From Bacteroidota bacterium (GTDB taxonomy: Bacteria; Bacteroidota; Bacteroidia; Chitinophagales; Chitinophagaceae): a stretch of 64,000 nucleotides of DNA. The stretch's first letter is position 1; each line of letters opens with the position of its first letter. Positions 50,078-58,079 of this stretch are shown here, in pieces. The stretch covers positions 124,001 to 188,000 of the forward strand of contig JAFDXJ010000050.1 in NCBI GenBank assembly GCA_018268015.1, in the 5' to 3' direction. A program made the translations under genes and the position numbers. The notes under the pieces are model-generated. The model worked only from the letters and a program-made list of their open reading frames with translations. It was not told the origin of the DNA and searched no databases.

Positions 50078-52699
50078 TTATTCTACATCTTCTTTTTCTT
50101 TTAAATCTTTAATGACATCCAATGCCTCTGCTACTACATCACACATTATGGTAACCAAAGAACCCGGTTTAGCCGTATGGTAGGCATGCATAATCGCTTC
50201 CTTTTCATTATAAATAATTGTAATAGGGATGTCTGATTTTTTGGATTCATTGATACCTTCTACCAATAAATTGACTATTTCTTCTGCCGTTCTACCACGT
50301 AAGTTTTTATCCTGACGAATAATGATTTCTTCAAAATATTTCCCTGAAATTCTCCCCAATTCCCGGATATCTTCATCGCGCCTGTCGCCTGTACCACTGA
50401 TGATGCCTACTTTGGGTGAGCCATCCATTTTACTTACGAAGTCGCAGAGTAATTCAAGTCCGGCAGGGTTATGAGCAAAATCAACAAGAAATTTAAAATT
50501 TTTGAAATCAAATAAGTTTAGTCGTCCAGGTGTTTGAGTGGGTGAAGGAACAAATGTTGCCAATGCTGTTTTAATATCATCTATAGCTACATCTTTAAAT
50601 AAATAAGTGGCTAAAATGGATGGCAGGGTATTCATAATATTATGTAAAGCTTTTCCGCCAAATGTGATCGGTATTTCACTCACTTTCATAACCCTAATTT
50701 TCCAGGAGCCTTTTAAAATGGTTACAAATCCATTTTCATAAACCGCAGCATATCCGCCATTAGTGCAATGTTCTTTTATCCTGGGGTTATTCTCATCCAT
50801 ACTGAAGTAGGCTACATTACATTCAAGATCTTTATGCATATTATAAACGAGATCATCATCTGCATTTAAAATAGCATACCCATGTTTAAAAGTAGTTTCA
50901 GCAATTACGGCTTTCACTCTTGCCATCTGTTCAAGATTATCAATACCTCCAAGTCCAATATGGTCTGCAGTAACATTTGTAATTATGGAAACGTCGCAAT
51001 TTTGAAAGGCCAGGCCGGATTTTAACAGACCACCACGGGCGCATTCCAAAACAGCAAAATCTACCGTTGGATCACGTAGAACAAATTGGGCGCTAAGTGG
51101 ACCGGTACAATCGCCTTTCATCAGTAATTGATTTTGGATATAGACACCATCACTGGTGGTATATCCTACTTTCCTTCCTGCTGTTTTGCATATATGAGCA
51201 GTCAATCTGGTGGTAGTCGTTTTTCCATTCGTACCGGTAATGGCAATGATGGGAATTCTTCCTTTGCTCCGATTTGGAAAAAGCATATCAATCACCGGTT
51301 CTGCTACATTTCTTGGCAACCCTTCTGCAGGTTCTATATGCATTCGAAATCCCGGTGCAGCATTTACTTCCAGAACGGCGCCACCATTTTCAGAAATCGG
51401 GGATCGTAAATCTTTGGCCATGATATCAATTCCGCAAATATCCAGTCCCACAATTTTTGCAATACGCTCACACATAAAAATATTATCCGGATGTACTTCA
51501 TCTGTCACATCTGTGGATGTACCTCCGGTAGATAAATTTGCCGTAGGCTTCAATAAAACAAGTTCATCTTTTGCCGGGACTGTTTCCAGGGTATAACCTT
51601 TTTCTTCAAGCATTTTATCAGAGAAGCCATCTAAAGTAATTTGTGTAAGAACTTTTTCATGGCCAAATCCTCTTCTTGGGTCTTTATTCACTTCATCCAA
51701 TAATTCTTTAATTGTGTGTTTACCATCACCCACCACAGATGCAGGTGTTCTTAAGGCAGCACATATAAATTTATAGTTAATGACCAGAATTCTAAAGTCA
51801 ACTCCGGTGATGAATTTTTCCACAATCACACTTCTGCCATATTGTTTTGCGGCTGCGAGCGCTTTGATAGCCTGATCCCAAGTGGTAATATTAGTTGTAT
51901 TGCCTTTTCCATGATTTCCATCAATGGGTTTAATTACCAGGGGGTAGCCATACTTTTTCACGGCATCTTTTAAGCCTTCCTCTGTGCGGATTACGGTACC
52001 ACGAGGTACGGGTATTTCAGATGTTTCCAGCAAAGCTTTTGTTTCCTCTTTATCACAGGCAATATCCACAGCAATATTGCTTGTGGTGCTGGCTATGGTA
52101 GCCCGAATTCTTTTTTGATGAACGCCATAGCCTAATTGAACCAGGCTTTGTTTATTTAATCGGATAAAAGGGATACCTCTTTTTTGCGCCTCATCAACTA
52201 TACAACCTGTTGAAGGACCCAACCGCGTATCTTCCCTGATTTCTCTTAAGTTTTGAATATCTTCATCCAGGTTATAGGGCGTATTATCAACCAATGCTTG
52301 TGAAATTCGTACTGCTGCTTTGGCTGCATAAACCCCAGCATCTTCTTCCATATAGCTAAATACTACATAATAGATTCCTTCTTCTCCGGTGGTACGTGTT
52401 CTGCCAAAACCACAATCCATACCTGCCAGTGTTTGAAGTTCTAAAGCAATATGTTCTATCACATGACCCATCCAGGTTCCCTCTTTAACCCTCATGAAAA
52501 ACCCACCCGGAACTCCTTCGCTACAACGATGCTCATACATAGTGGGAAATAAATTTTCTAATCTTTCTAAAAATCCATCTATTTTATTTGTCGGTTTTTG
52601 TTCCAGTTCTTCAAGATTTAATCGCATTTGAATAAGTTTCAACCTGCGTACACTCCAATAGTTGGGGCCTTTTAGGATTTTAATGTCTTCAATTCGCAT
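50078..52699 (-). CDS. cphA: Cyanophycin synthetase
   Basis: 873 residues, the usual CphA length. An N-terminal domain (to about 160) is followed by an ATP-grasp domain (about 215-480) with KYGYPLVIKPIDGNHGKGNT and LEVNAAPGFRMH, then a Mur-ligase-like domain with P-loop ITGTNGKTTTTRL near residue 495 and the VLECARGGLL segment. ATP-grasp adds Asp to the backbone; the Mur-like domain adds Arg side chains, together making multi-L-arginyl-poly-L-aspartate. It is divergent from the cyanophycinase gene, and the two share a 253-base intergenic region. A terminator follows. I see no truncation in either ligase domain. Confidence 0.95.
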   Translation of the reverse strand: MRIEDIKILKGPNYWSVRRLKLIQMRLNLEELEQKPTNKIDGFLERLENLFPTMYEHRCSEGVPGGFFMRVKEGTWMGHVIEHIALELQTLAGMDCGFGRTRTTGEEGIYYVVFSYMEEDAGVYAAKAAVRISQALVDNTPYNLDEDIQNLREIREDTRLGPSTGCIVDEAQKRGIPFIRLNKQSLVQLGYGVHQKRIRATIASTTSNIAVDIACDKEETKALLETSEIPVPRGTVIRTEEGLKDAVKKYGYPLVIKPIDGNHGKGNTTNITTWDQAIKALAAAKQYGRSVIVEKFITGVDFRILVINYKFICAALRTPASVVGDGKHTIKELLDEVNKDPRRGFGHEKVLTQITLDGFSDKMLEEKGYTLETVPAKDELVLLKPTANLSTGGTSTDVTDEVHPDNIFMCERIAKIVGLDICGIDIMAKDLRSPISENGGAVLEVNAAPGFRMHIEPAEGLPRNVAEPVIDMLFPNRSKGRIPIIAITGTNGKTTTTRLTAHICKTAGRKVGYTTSDGVYIQNQLLMKGDCTGPLSAQFVLRDPTVDFAVLECARGGLLKSGLAFQNCDVSIITNVTADHIGLGGIDNLEQMARVKAVIAETTFKHGYAILNADDDLVYNMHKDLECNVAYFSMDENNPRIKEHCTNGGYAAVYENGFVTILKGSWKIRVMKVSEIPITFGGKALHNIMNTLPSILATYLFKDVAIDDIKTALATFVPSPTQTPGRLNLFDFKNFKFLVDFAHNPAGLELLCDFVSKMDGSPKVGIISGTGDRRDEDIRELGRISGKYFEEIIIRQDKNLRGRTAEEIVNLLVEGINESKKSDIPITIIYNEKEAIMHAYHTAKPGSLVTIMCDVVAEALDVIKDLKEKEDVE

Positions 52700-52923
52700 A
52701 TTTTTTGGTTTTAATTAATTTTAAATGAAATTTTTTTTATAAAAGGTTTGAAAAAAAGGAAGTTAGGGAAATATTTTTTCTATGTTAAAATATTTTTCAT
52801 CTGGCCTTATTTATTTTAGATATACATAATTAAATAATTCGGGTTAAAATTAAATTTATCCACAAATTAATACGAACGAAATTTATACCTGGGATGATTT
52901 TATGAATAAAATATCAATTCCCC

Positions 52924-52931
52924 TATTTTTG
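52924..52931 (+). promoter_or_regulatory. Candidate -7 promoter box for cphB
   Basis: TATTTTTG matches TAnnTTTG and lies 21 bases before the cyanophycinase ATG. A TTTT stretch 22 bases upstream (52898-52901) may serve as a weak -33. The rest of 52700-52923 is very AT-rich without a clear cphA promoter. Confidence 0.45.
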
Positions 52932-52952
52932 TGATAACTACTAATTCAATTC

Positions 52953-53843
52953 ATGGATGACATTAAAGGGAAATTATTTGCTATAGGAGGTGCAGAAGAC
53001 AAAGGCACCAATTTGGAAACAGGAGAAATACATCGTAATAACCTGAATTTTTTTGAACTTGGTATTTTAAGCCGCCTTGTGGAAGAAGCCGGAGGCCAAA
53101 ATGCACGGATAGAAGTGATTACTACCGCCAGTTCCATACCCAAAGAAGTGGGGGAGAATTATCTATCTGCCTTTCATAAAATCGGATGCAGTAATGTAGG
53201 TATTATGAATATTCGCAGTCGTGATACCGTAAATGATGGAGATTATTTAAAACGGTTAAAAAATTGTGCCTGTGTGATGTTTAGCGGAGGAAATCAATTA
53301 AGATTATCTTCCATTTATGGTGGCTCTGAATTTTTAAGCATCATTAAGCAACGGTATTTTAATGAAAATTTTATTATTGCCGGTACTTCTGCAGGGGCAA
53401 TGGCCATGAGTAAAACGATGATCTATGAAGGCGATGCTACAAAAGCGCATTTAAAAGGCGAAGTGAAAATTACAACCGGATTAGGTTTTATGGATGGGGT
53501 TATTTTCGATTCTCATTTTGAAAAGCGTGGCCGTTTTGTAAGGTTGGCACAAGTAGTGGCGGCGAATCCTTCCTGTGTGGGTATTGGTTTAGGAGAAGAT
53601 ACCGGAATGCTCATCACCAATGGTAATAAAATGGAAGCTATCGGAAGCGGGCTTGTAATGATTATTGATGGATTTAATATCAAACACAGCAATATAGCTG
53701 ATATACCTGAAGGGAATCCTATCAGCGTAGAAAATCTGAAAGTTCATTTTTGCGCAAAAGGAAATGGCTATTTGTTGAAAGAAAAAAAGTTTGTTGAAAA
53801 AATGGGCGCTTCCACCACACCGGTTATGACAGATTCTTATTAA
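52953..53843 (+). CDS. cphB: Cyanophycinase
   Basis: 296 residues. A serine exopeptidase of family S51 that releases beta-Asp-Arg dipeptides from cyanophycin. The nucleophile is Ser146 in the elbow AGTSAGAM. The N-terminus KLFAIGGAEDKG and the MFSGGNQLRL segment are family features. ATG at 52953. Divergent from cphA, so synthesis and breakdown genes can be controlled from one intergenic region. No isoaspartyl dipeptidase gene lies in the window to finish degradation. Confidence 0.93.
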   Translation: MDDIKGKLFAIGGAEDKGTNLETGEIHRNNLNFFELGILSRLVEEAGGQNARIEVITTASSIPKEVGENYLSAFHKIGCSNVGIMNIRSRDTVNDGDYLKRLKNCACVMFSGGNQLRLSSIYGGSEFLSIIKQRYFNENFIIAGTSAGAMAMSKTMIYEGDATKAHLKGEVKITTGLGFMDGVIFDSHFEKRGRFVRLAQVVAANPSCVGIGLGEDTGMLITNGNKMEAIGSGLVMIIDGFNIKHSNIADIPEGNPISVENLKVHFCAKGNGYLLKEKKFVEKMGASTTPVMTDSY

Positions 53844-53884
53844 CCTGATCCTTTTGCCCTAATAATTTATTTATAGCATATCTC

Positions 53885-54466
53885 ATGCAGACAGGGCAAT
53901 TAATATTTGTCATCTTTTTTATTCTATTCATCACCCTTTTTTCTTTTTTAAGAGATCAAAAGAAAAAACCACTTGTCTTATTTTTCGGCACACCATTTCC
54001 AAATATGCCTGACCTGCTTACTCAAATGCATAAAATTGCCGGCTTTGCTTATGACTTTTCCTGGAAAAATAGCTATTCATTAAAGCATGACACAGATTTT
54101 CAACTATTTGAAAATACCATCAATAAAATGAAACCTAAAGTCATTTTTCTTTACAACGATTCATTGATACATAAAGATATTTTACCCGATTTGCAATATT
54201 TGGATTATCAACCTTGGATGGATTTCTGTAAAAAATATGCACTCCCTTTACATGAAAAGCGCATATCGCTTATGATCATCTGTAATCAGGAAGAGGAGAC
54301 TTTTCGTAAACTAGAAATAACATTGCAGGAATATGCATTAAATTTGATGAATCTTTCTGATATTATTGAAAATCGAGAGATGTCTTTTGAAGAAATGGGA
54401 TTATCAATTACTGAAATTAATAAACTGGCTTCAAAAATCTCCTTTTTTTTAGATAACCAGTCTTGA
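53885..54466 (+). CDS. Membrane-anchored protein of unknown family
   Basis: 193 residues. One N-terminal hydrophobic helix (about 4-22) is followed by a soluble alpha/beta domain that starts with a hydrophobic strand (PLVLFFGTPFP) and has KPKVIFLYNDS later, resembling a Rossmann-like or SGNH-like layout but without a catalytic signature I recognise. It begins 41 bases after the cyanophycinase stop on the same strand and may be co-transcribed with it. Function unknown. Confidence 0.65.
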   Translation: MQTGQLIFVIFFILFITLFSFLRDQKKKPLVLFFGTPFPNMPDLLTQMHKIAGFAYDFSWKNSYSLKHDTDFQLFENTINKMKPKVIFLYNDSLIHKDILPDLQYLDYQPWMDFCKKYALPLHEKRISLMIICNQEEETFRKLEITLQEYALNLMNLSDIIENREMSFEEMGLSITEINKLASKISFFLDNQS

Positions 54467-54538
54467 ATTTTTAGAATATCAATAATTGATTATCTTGTGA
54501 ACTCATCCCTTATTTTTTCACATGATTAATCAAATATT

Positions 54539-55096
54539 ATGACAACCTGGATTATTGTCGGCATTATTGTACTATTAATTCTTTGGGTAATCAGCATGTA
54601 TAATAAGTTGGTACAACTCAAAGTTAAAGTGGATAACAGTTGGAGTGATATTCGTGTTTTTTTAAAAAAACGATTTGACCTCATACCCAATTTGGTAAAT
54701 ACCGTCAAAGGTTATGCGGCACATGAAAGTGAAGTATTTGAAAAAGTTACACAGGCCCGTAATGCTGCAGTAGCTGTTCCACCCGGAGATGTTCAGGGCT
54801 CTGCACAGGCCAACCAGCAACTCGGTGGTGCTTTAAGAGGCTTACTGGCCATTGCTGAAAATTACCCGGACCTGAAAGCCAATCAAAACTTTTTGGAACT
54901 GCAACAGTCTTTGCAAACTATCGAAACTGACTTAGGAAATTCACGTCGGTATTACAATGCAACGGTGCGGGATTATAATACAGCCATACAACAATTCCCC
55001 GGTGTCATCATTGCCGGCATGATGCAATTTGCTCCCAAAGAATTCTATGAATTAGAAGACCCTAATGAAGCCAAAAATGTAGAAGTTAAATTTTAA
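54539..55096 (+). CDS. lemA: LemA family protein
   Basis: 185 residues. One N-terminal transmembrane helix (about 3-20, outside N-terminus) followed by a long helical domain with the LemA signatures NKLVQLKVKVDNSWSDIRVFLKKRFDLIPNLVNTVKGYA and LQQSLQTIETDLGNSRRYYNATVRDYNT. The function of LemA is not settled. The gene is 4 bases from the downstream DUF2207 gene, a pairing common in bacteria. Confidence 0.93.
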   Translation: MTTWIIVGIIVLLILWVISMYNKLVQLKVKVDNSWSDIRVFLKKRFDLIPNLVNTVKGYAAHESEVFEKVTQARNAAVAVPPGDVQGSAQANQQLGGALRGLLAIAENYPDLKANQNFLELQQSLQTIETDLGNSRRYYNATVRDYNTAIQQFPGVIIAGMMQFAPKEFYELEDPNEAKNVEVKF

Positions 55097-55100
55097 TCGA

Positions 55101-56822
55101 ATGCGAAGAAAATTCCTGATTCTTTGTACCCTTTTGTTCTTTTTTTGCTTTTGTACAAAAGTATCTGCTCAGGAGTATTTTACAATTAAGGATTATGGAA
55201 TTGATGTGAAAGTAAACCAGGACGCATCACTGGATATTACGGAAGATATCTTAGTCCATTTTACAGAACCACGTCATGGCATTTTCAGGATGATCCCATT
55301 TCGTTATCAGCAAACTGCTTTACCGGAAAATAGCGAGAGAGCGCAACAACAATTGAGTGGGGGAGGATATACCCGCACTATGATTGAAAATATTCAAGTA
55401 GATAAATGGCATTTTGAAACCAGTACAGAGGGCGATTATAAACAAATCAAAATTGGATCAGCAGGTACTTTAGTTGATGGAGACCAGAGATATATTATTC
55501 ATTATACGGTATTAAATGCAATCAATTTTTTTAATGATCATTCAGAATTATATTTTAACCTCATTGGCGACCAATGGCCCGTACAAATTGATATGATACG
55601 ATTCCGCGTGGAATTGCCGGCTACTTTAACAGATACAAGCAAATATTTTGTGGCATCCGGTTATACGGGATCAAAAGATAATAATACTATTTCATCTTGG
55701 CAAAACAATCAGGTATTTACGGGCTATACAACTGGTGTCCTGGAAGCGAACCAGGGCCTCACCATTGGTATACAGTTTCCGCTAAATTTTTTAACGACCC
55801 CGAATTATGAAATGAGAGGAATAGGCTGGCTGGCATTACCCTTTGCCGGATTTTTGGGTATGTTTTTTTTATGGAGATCGAAAGGAAAAGATGAAAAACG
55901 TACCATACAGACTGAATTTTATCCGCCGCCCGGAATTACACCTCCTGTGGCTGGGTATATTATTGACAATATTTTAGATACCAAAGATCTAACATCACTT
56001 GTTCCATACTGGGGTGCAAATGGTTACTTGCAAATCAATGAAACGGAAAAAAAATCCCTGGTCGGTCTTTTTAAACGCACAGAGTACGAATTTGTAAAAT
56101 TAAAAGAACTACCTACACAGTCTCATGATTACGAAAAGACCTTATTTAATGGAATTTTTGAAAGCAGAAACAGTGTAAAACTGGATGACCTGAAAAATAA
56201 TTTATATACCAAGATGAGTCTCTCTAAAACTCAACTTTTAACAGAAATCAAAAGGGAAGATTATTTTGTCAAAGGCTCAAGAGTAATGGGCTGCTTATTT
56301 CCAGGATTGGGATTCCTTATTTTAGTAGCAGGTATTATTACGTTATCCAATACCTGGTATGATTATAAATGGCTGGGTGTAGGGATGATTTTATTTTCTC
56401 TACCGATATTGATTTTTGGATTCCTTATGACAAAGAAAACGGAAAAAGGGAATGATCTCTACTATCATTTGCTCGGCTTTAAAGAATTTATTAAAACGGT
56501 GGAACAGGATAAATTAAAGGAGTTTTTAAAACAGGATGATCGTTATTTTGATAAGGTATTACCCTTTGCGATTGTTTTTGATATGGCATCCGTATGGAAA
56601 GATAAACTGAAAGGCATGGATATCCCGCCTCCAAATTGGTATAATGGAAACTATCACGGTTCCGCATTTAATACTATGGTATTCATGAATAGTATTACCA
56701 ACTCCATGAGCGCTATGTCAAGCACCTTCACCAGTGCGCCCTCCAGTAGTGGTGGCAGTTTCAGTGGCGGTGGCGGGTTCTCAGGCGGCGGCGGCGGCGG
56801 TGGCGGAGGTGGTAGCTGGTAA
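55101..56822 (+). CDS. DUF2207 membrane protein with glycine-rich tail
   Basis: 573 residues. Signal peptide (to about residue 23, ...VSAQE), a periplasmic DUF2207 domain (about 25-235) that begins YFTIKDYGIDVKVNQDASLDITEDI, a transmembrane helix near 250, a cytoplasmic region, two more hydrophobic segments near 395-445, and a C-terminus of serine and glycine ending SW with ten consecutive glycines. This tail (GGGFSGGGG...SW) is common to DUF2207 and TPM-domain proteins that neighbour LemA. Function unknown; the LemA pairing suggests joint membrane activity. Confidence 0.9.
   Translation: MRRKFLILCTLLFFFCFCTKVSAQEYFTIKDYGIDVKVNQDASLDITEDILVHFTEPRHGIFRMIPFRYQQTALPENSERAQQQLSGGGYTRTMIENIQVDKWHFETSTEGDYKQIKIGSAGTLVDGDQRYIIHYTVLNAINFFNDHSELYFNLIGDQWPVQIDMIRFRVELPATLTDTSKYFVASGYTGSKDNNTISSWQNNQVFTGYTTGVLEANQGLTIGIQFPLNFLTTPNYEMRGIGWLALPFAGFLGMFFLWRSKGKDEKRTIQTEFYPPPGITPPVAGYIIDNILDTKDLTSLVPYWGANGYLQINETEKKSLVGLFKRTEYEFVKLKELPTQSHDYEKTLFNGIFESRNSVKLDDLKNNLYTKMSLSKTQLLTEIKREDYFVKGSRVMGCLFPGLGFLILVAGIITLSNTWYDYKWLGVGMILFSLPILIFGFLMTKKTEKGNDLYYHLLGFKEFIKTVEQDKLKEFLKQDDRYFDKVLPFAIVFDMASVWKDKLKGMDIPPPNWYNGNYHGSAFNTMVFMNSITNSMSAMSSTFTSAPSSSGGSFSGGGGFSGGGGGGGGGGSW
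56749..56819 (+). repeat. GGC/GGT-rich low-complexity tract coding for the glycine tail
   Basis: A run of GGN codons, mostly GGC, standing out against the AT-rich background. It encodes the serine/glycine tail of the DUF2207 protein and could be prone to slippage. The glycine run at the end is uninterrupted for ten codons. Confidence 0.7.
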
Positions 56823-56828
56823 TAAAAT

Positions 56829-56855
56829 ACCCCGCTAAAGCGGGGCATTATTTTG
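56829..56855. terminator. Terminator between DUF2207 gene and hsp20
   Basis: A 7-bp stem CCCCGCT / AGCGGGG with a two- to four-base loop lies between convergent genes, flanked by ATTATTTTG on the right and ATTTTATT on the left strand. Moderately good in both directions. Confidence 0.6.
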
Positions 56856-56865
56856 CTAATTTTTC

Positions 56866-57291
56866 TTATTTAATGAGAATTTCTTTAGGTACTACTTTGA
56901 GCTCTTCTTTTTTAGGTAAAAACAACTTTAAAATACCACTTTCATACAATGCCTCAATACCGTCAACATTGATTTTATCTTCAATATTAAAGCTCCTCTT
57001 AAAGTTGAATTGAGTAAATTCTTTCAATAAGGTTTTGTAATCATTCTTTTCATTTTCAGTATGGTTTTCAAAACTAATCGTAAGTATTCCTTTCTCGACA
57101 TTCACTTTAAAATCTTCTTTTTTCAATCCGGGCGCTACCAGTTCTATATGGTATGCATCTATAGTCTCATGGATATTTACAGAAGGTATAATTCCATTTC
57201 TGGTTTTCCGCTCGAAAGAAGGTAAGCCGGTAAATAATTCATCAAATAAATCGCTGAATGGTTTGTAACCTTGTTTTGTGATTGTGTTCAT
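56866..57291 (-). CDS. Hsp20/alpha-crystallin small heat-shock protein
   Basis: 141 residues. ATP-independent chaperone that holds unfolding proteins. The alpha-crystallin domain spans about residues 37-130 (SVNIHETIDAYHIELVAPGLKKEDFKVNVEKGILTISFE start; ALYESGILKLFLPKK end), and a C-terminal IxI motif (ILI in KEILIK) supports oligomer assembly. ATG at 57291. It has a candidate promoter (minus strand TTGG, 20 bases, ATAGTTTG, at 57332-57363), with two copies of the GACAWTATGACTTATT element further upstream. Confidence 0.93.
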   Translation of the reverse strand: MNTITKQGYKPFSDLFDELFTGLPSFERKTRNGIIPSVNIHETIDAYHIELVAPGLKKEDFKVNVEKGILTISFENHTENEKNDYKTLLKEFTQFNFKRSFNIEDKINVDGIEALYESGILKLFLPKKEELKVVPKEILIK

Positions 57292-57331
57292 AACTATGAA
57301 TTTTTAAATTTTTAATTATTATATAAATATT

Positions 57332-57363
57332 CAAACTATATGCCATTATAAATTGATAACCAA
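57332..57363 (-). promoter_or_regulatory. Candidate hsp20 promoter
   Basis: On the minus strand TTGG (57360-57363), 20 bases, ATAGTTTG (57332-57339). Spacing is right; each box deviates from the consensus (TTTG and TAnnTTTG), which fits a promoter that needs an activator. Confidence 0.4.
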
Positions 57364-57394
57364 TAGTTTGACACTTTTGCATATTTAAATATTT

Positions 57395-57410
57395 AATAAG
57401 TCATAATGTC
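57395..57410 (-). promoter_or_regulatory. Element copy 1 upstream of hsp20 (GACATTATGACTTATT)
   Basis: Sixteen bases; matches copy 2 (57426-57441) in 15 of 16 positions. The two starts are exactly 31 bases apart, about three helical turns, placing both on one face of the DNA. It lies about 70 bases upstream of the predicted hsp20 transcription start. Confidence 0.45.
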
Positions 57411-57425
57411 GCTTTTTGAAAAATA

Positions 57426-57441
57426 AATAAGTCATATTGTC
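57426..57441 (-). promoter_or_regulatory. Element copy 2 upstream of hsp20 (GACAATATGACTTATT)
   Basis: Second copy of the element. It also lies 17 bases before the predicted -33 box of the divergent bacilliredoxin gene, so it could act in both directions. The secA leader (27196-27210) has the same core GACAATATGAC. Confidence 0.45.
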
Positions 57442-57457
57442 TGATGGCGCATATTTC

Positions 57458-57488
57458 TTTAAAAGACGAAACATTTTTCTTATTTTTG
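57458..57488 (+). promoter_or_regulatory. Promoter of the bacilliredoxin gene
   Basis: TTTA (57458-57461), 19 bases, TATTTTTG (57481-57488). Transcription would begin close to 57495, inside an upstream in-frame extension of the gene. This supports the start at 57510. Confidence 0.6.
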
Positions 57489-57509
57489 TTACCCCAAAAA
57501 AAAATAAAT

Positions 57510-57923
57510 ATGTATCCAGCAGAAATAGTTATTCCAATGAAAGCGGAGCTAACAGAACATGGTTTCGCCGAGTTATTAAATAAAGAAGATGTAGAAAATC
57601 AATTAAAAGAAAAAGGGACTACATTAATCATGATCAATTCAGTATGTGGTTGTGCTGCAGGTAGTGCAAGACCGGGTGTAATCATGTCGGTGATGAATTC
57701 AGAAAAAAAACCAGATCACCTGGCAACAACATTTGCAGGCTTTGATCTGGAAGCAGTACAGACAGTTCGGGATCATTTAGCGCCCTATCCACCAAGTTCT
57801 CCATCCGTTGCTTTATTTAAAGACGGTGAATTAGTTCATATGTTAGAGCGCCATCATATTGAAGGAAAAACAGCACAAATGATCGCCAATAATCTTATTG
57901 CGGCTTTCAATGAATATTGTTAG
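57510..57923 (+). CDS. Bacilliredoxin (BrxA/BrxB, YphP/YqiW family)
   Basis: 137 residues from the ATG at 57510, the family's usual length. Thioredoxin-like fold with the CGC active site (Cys46, Cys48 in NSVCGCAAGSARPG), which removes bacillithiol from protein cysteines. The frame extends 22 codons upstream, but the extension overlaps a good promoter, so I reject it. Divergent from hsp20. Bacillithiol synthesis genes are not in the window. Confidence 0.93.
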   Translation: MYPAEIVIPMKAELTEHGFAELLNKEDVENQLKEKGTTLIMINSVCGCAAGSARPGVIMSVMNSEKKPDHLATTFAGFDLEAVQTVRDHLAPYPPSSPSVALFKDGELVHMLERHHIEGKTAQMIANNLIAAFNEYC

Positions 57924-57978
57924 CAGCACAAGATATCCATGCACAGAGCAATTGTTCGTGGATGGGTTAGTAAATATC

Positions 57979-58008
57979 GCCTCCCTTTTCTAAGGGAGGC
58001 TTTTTTTT
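57979..58008 (+). terminator. Terminator of the bacilliredoxin gene
   Basis: A 9-bp stem GCCTCCCTT / AAGGGAGGC with a four-base loop is followed by eight T. It starts 55 bases after the stop codon. Confidence 0.9.
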
Positions 58009-58079
58009 GAATAGTATTATTAAATAAGAATAACTAAATTATTTTTTAATTGTACATTGCTAGTTCATAATTGAATTCA

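Noticed and set aside
49983..50183. 66-residue plus-strand frame at the end of cphA
   Set aside because: Most of it is antisense to the 3' end of cphA, and the product shows no recognisable features.
56749..56819. G-rich tract as a G-quadruplex or regulatory element
   Set aside because: It is explained by glycine codons of the DUF2207 protein tail, a feature common in this family.
57368..57397. TTGACA followed by an AT-rich hexamer as a sigma-70 type promoter between hsp20 and bacilliredoxin
   Set aside because: Bacteroidota rarely use this form, and better matches to the TTTG/TAnnTTTG pattern exist for both genes.
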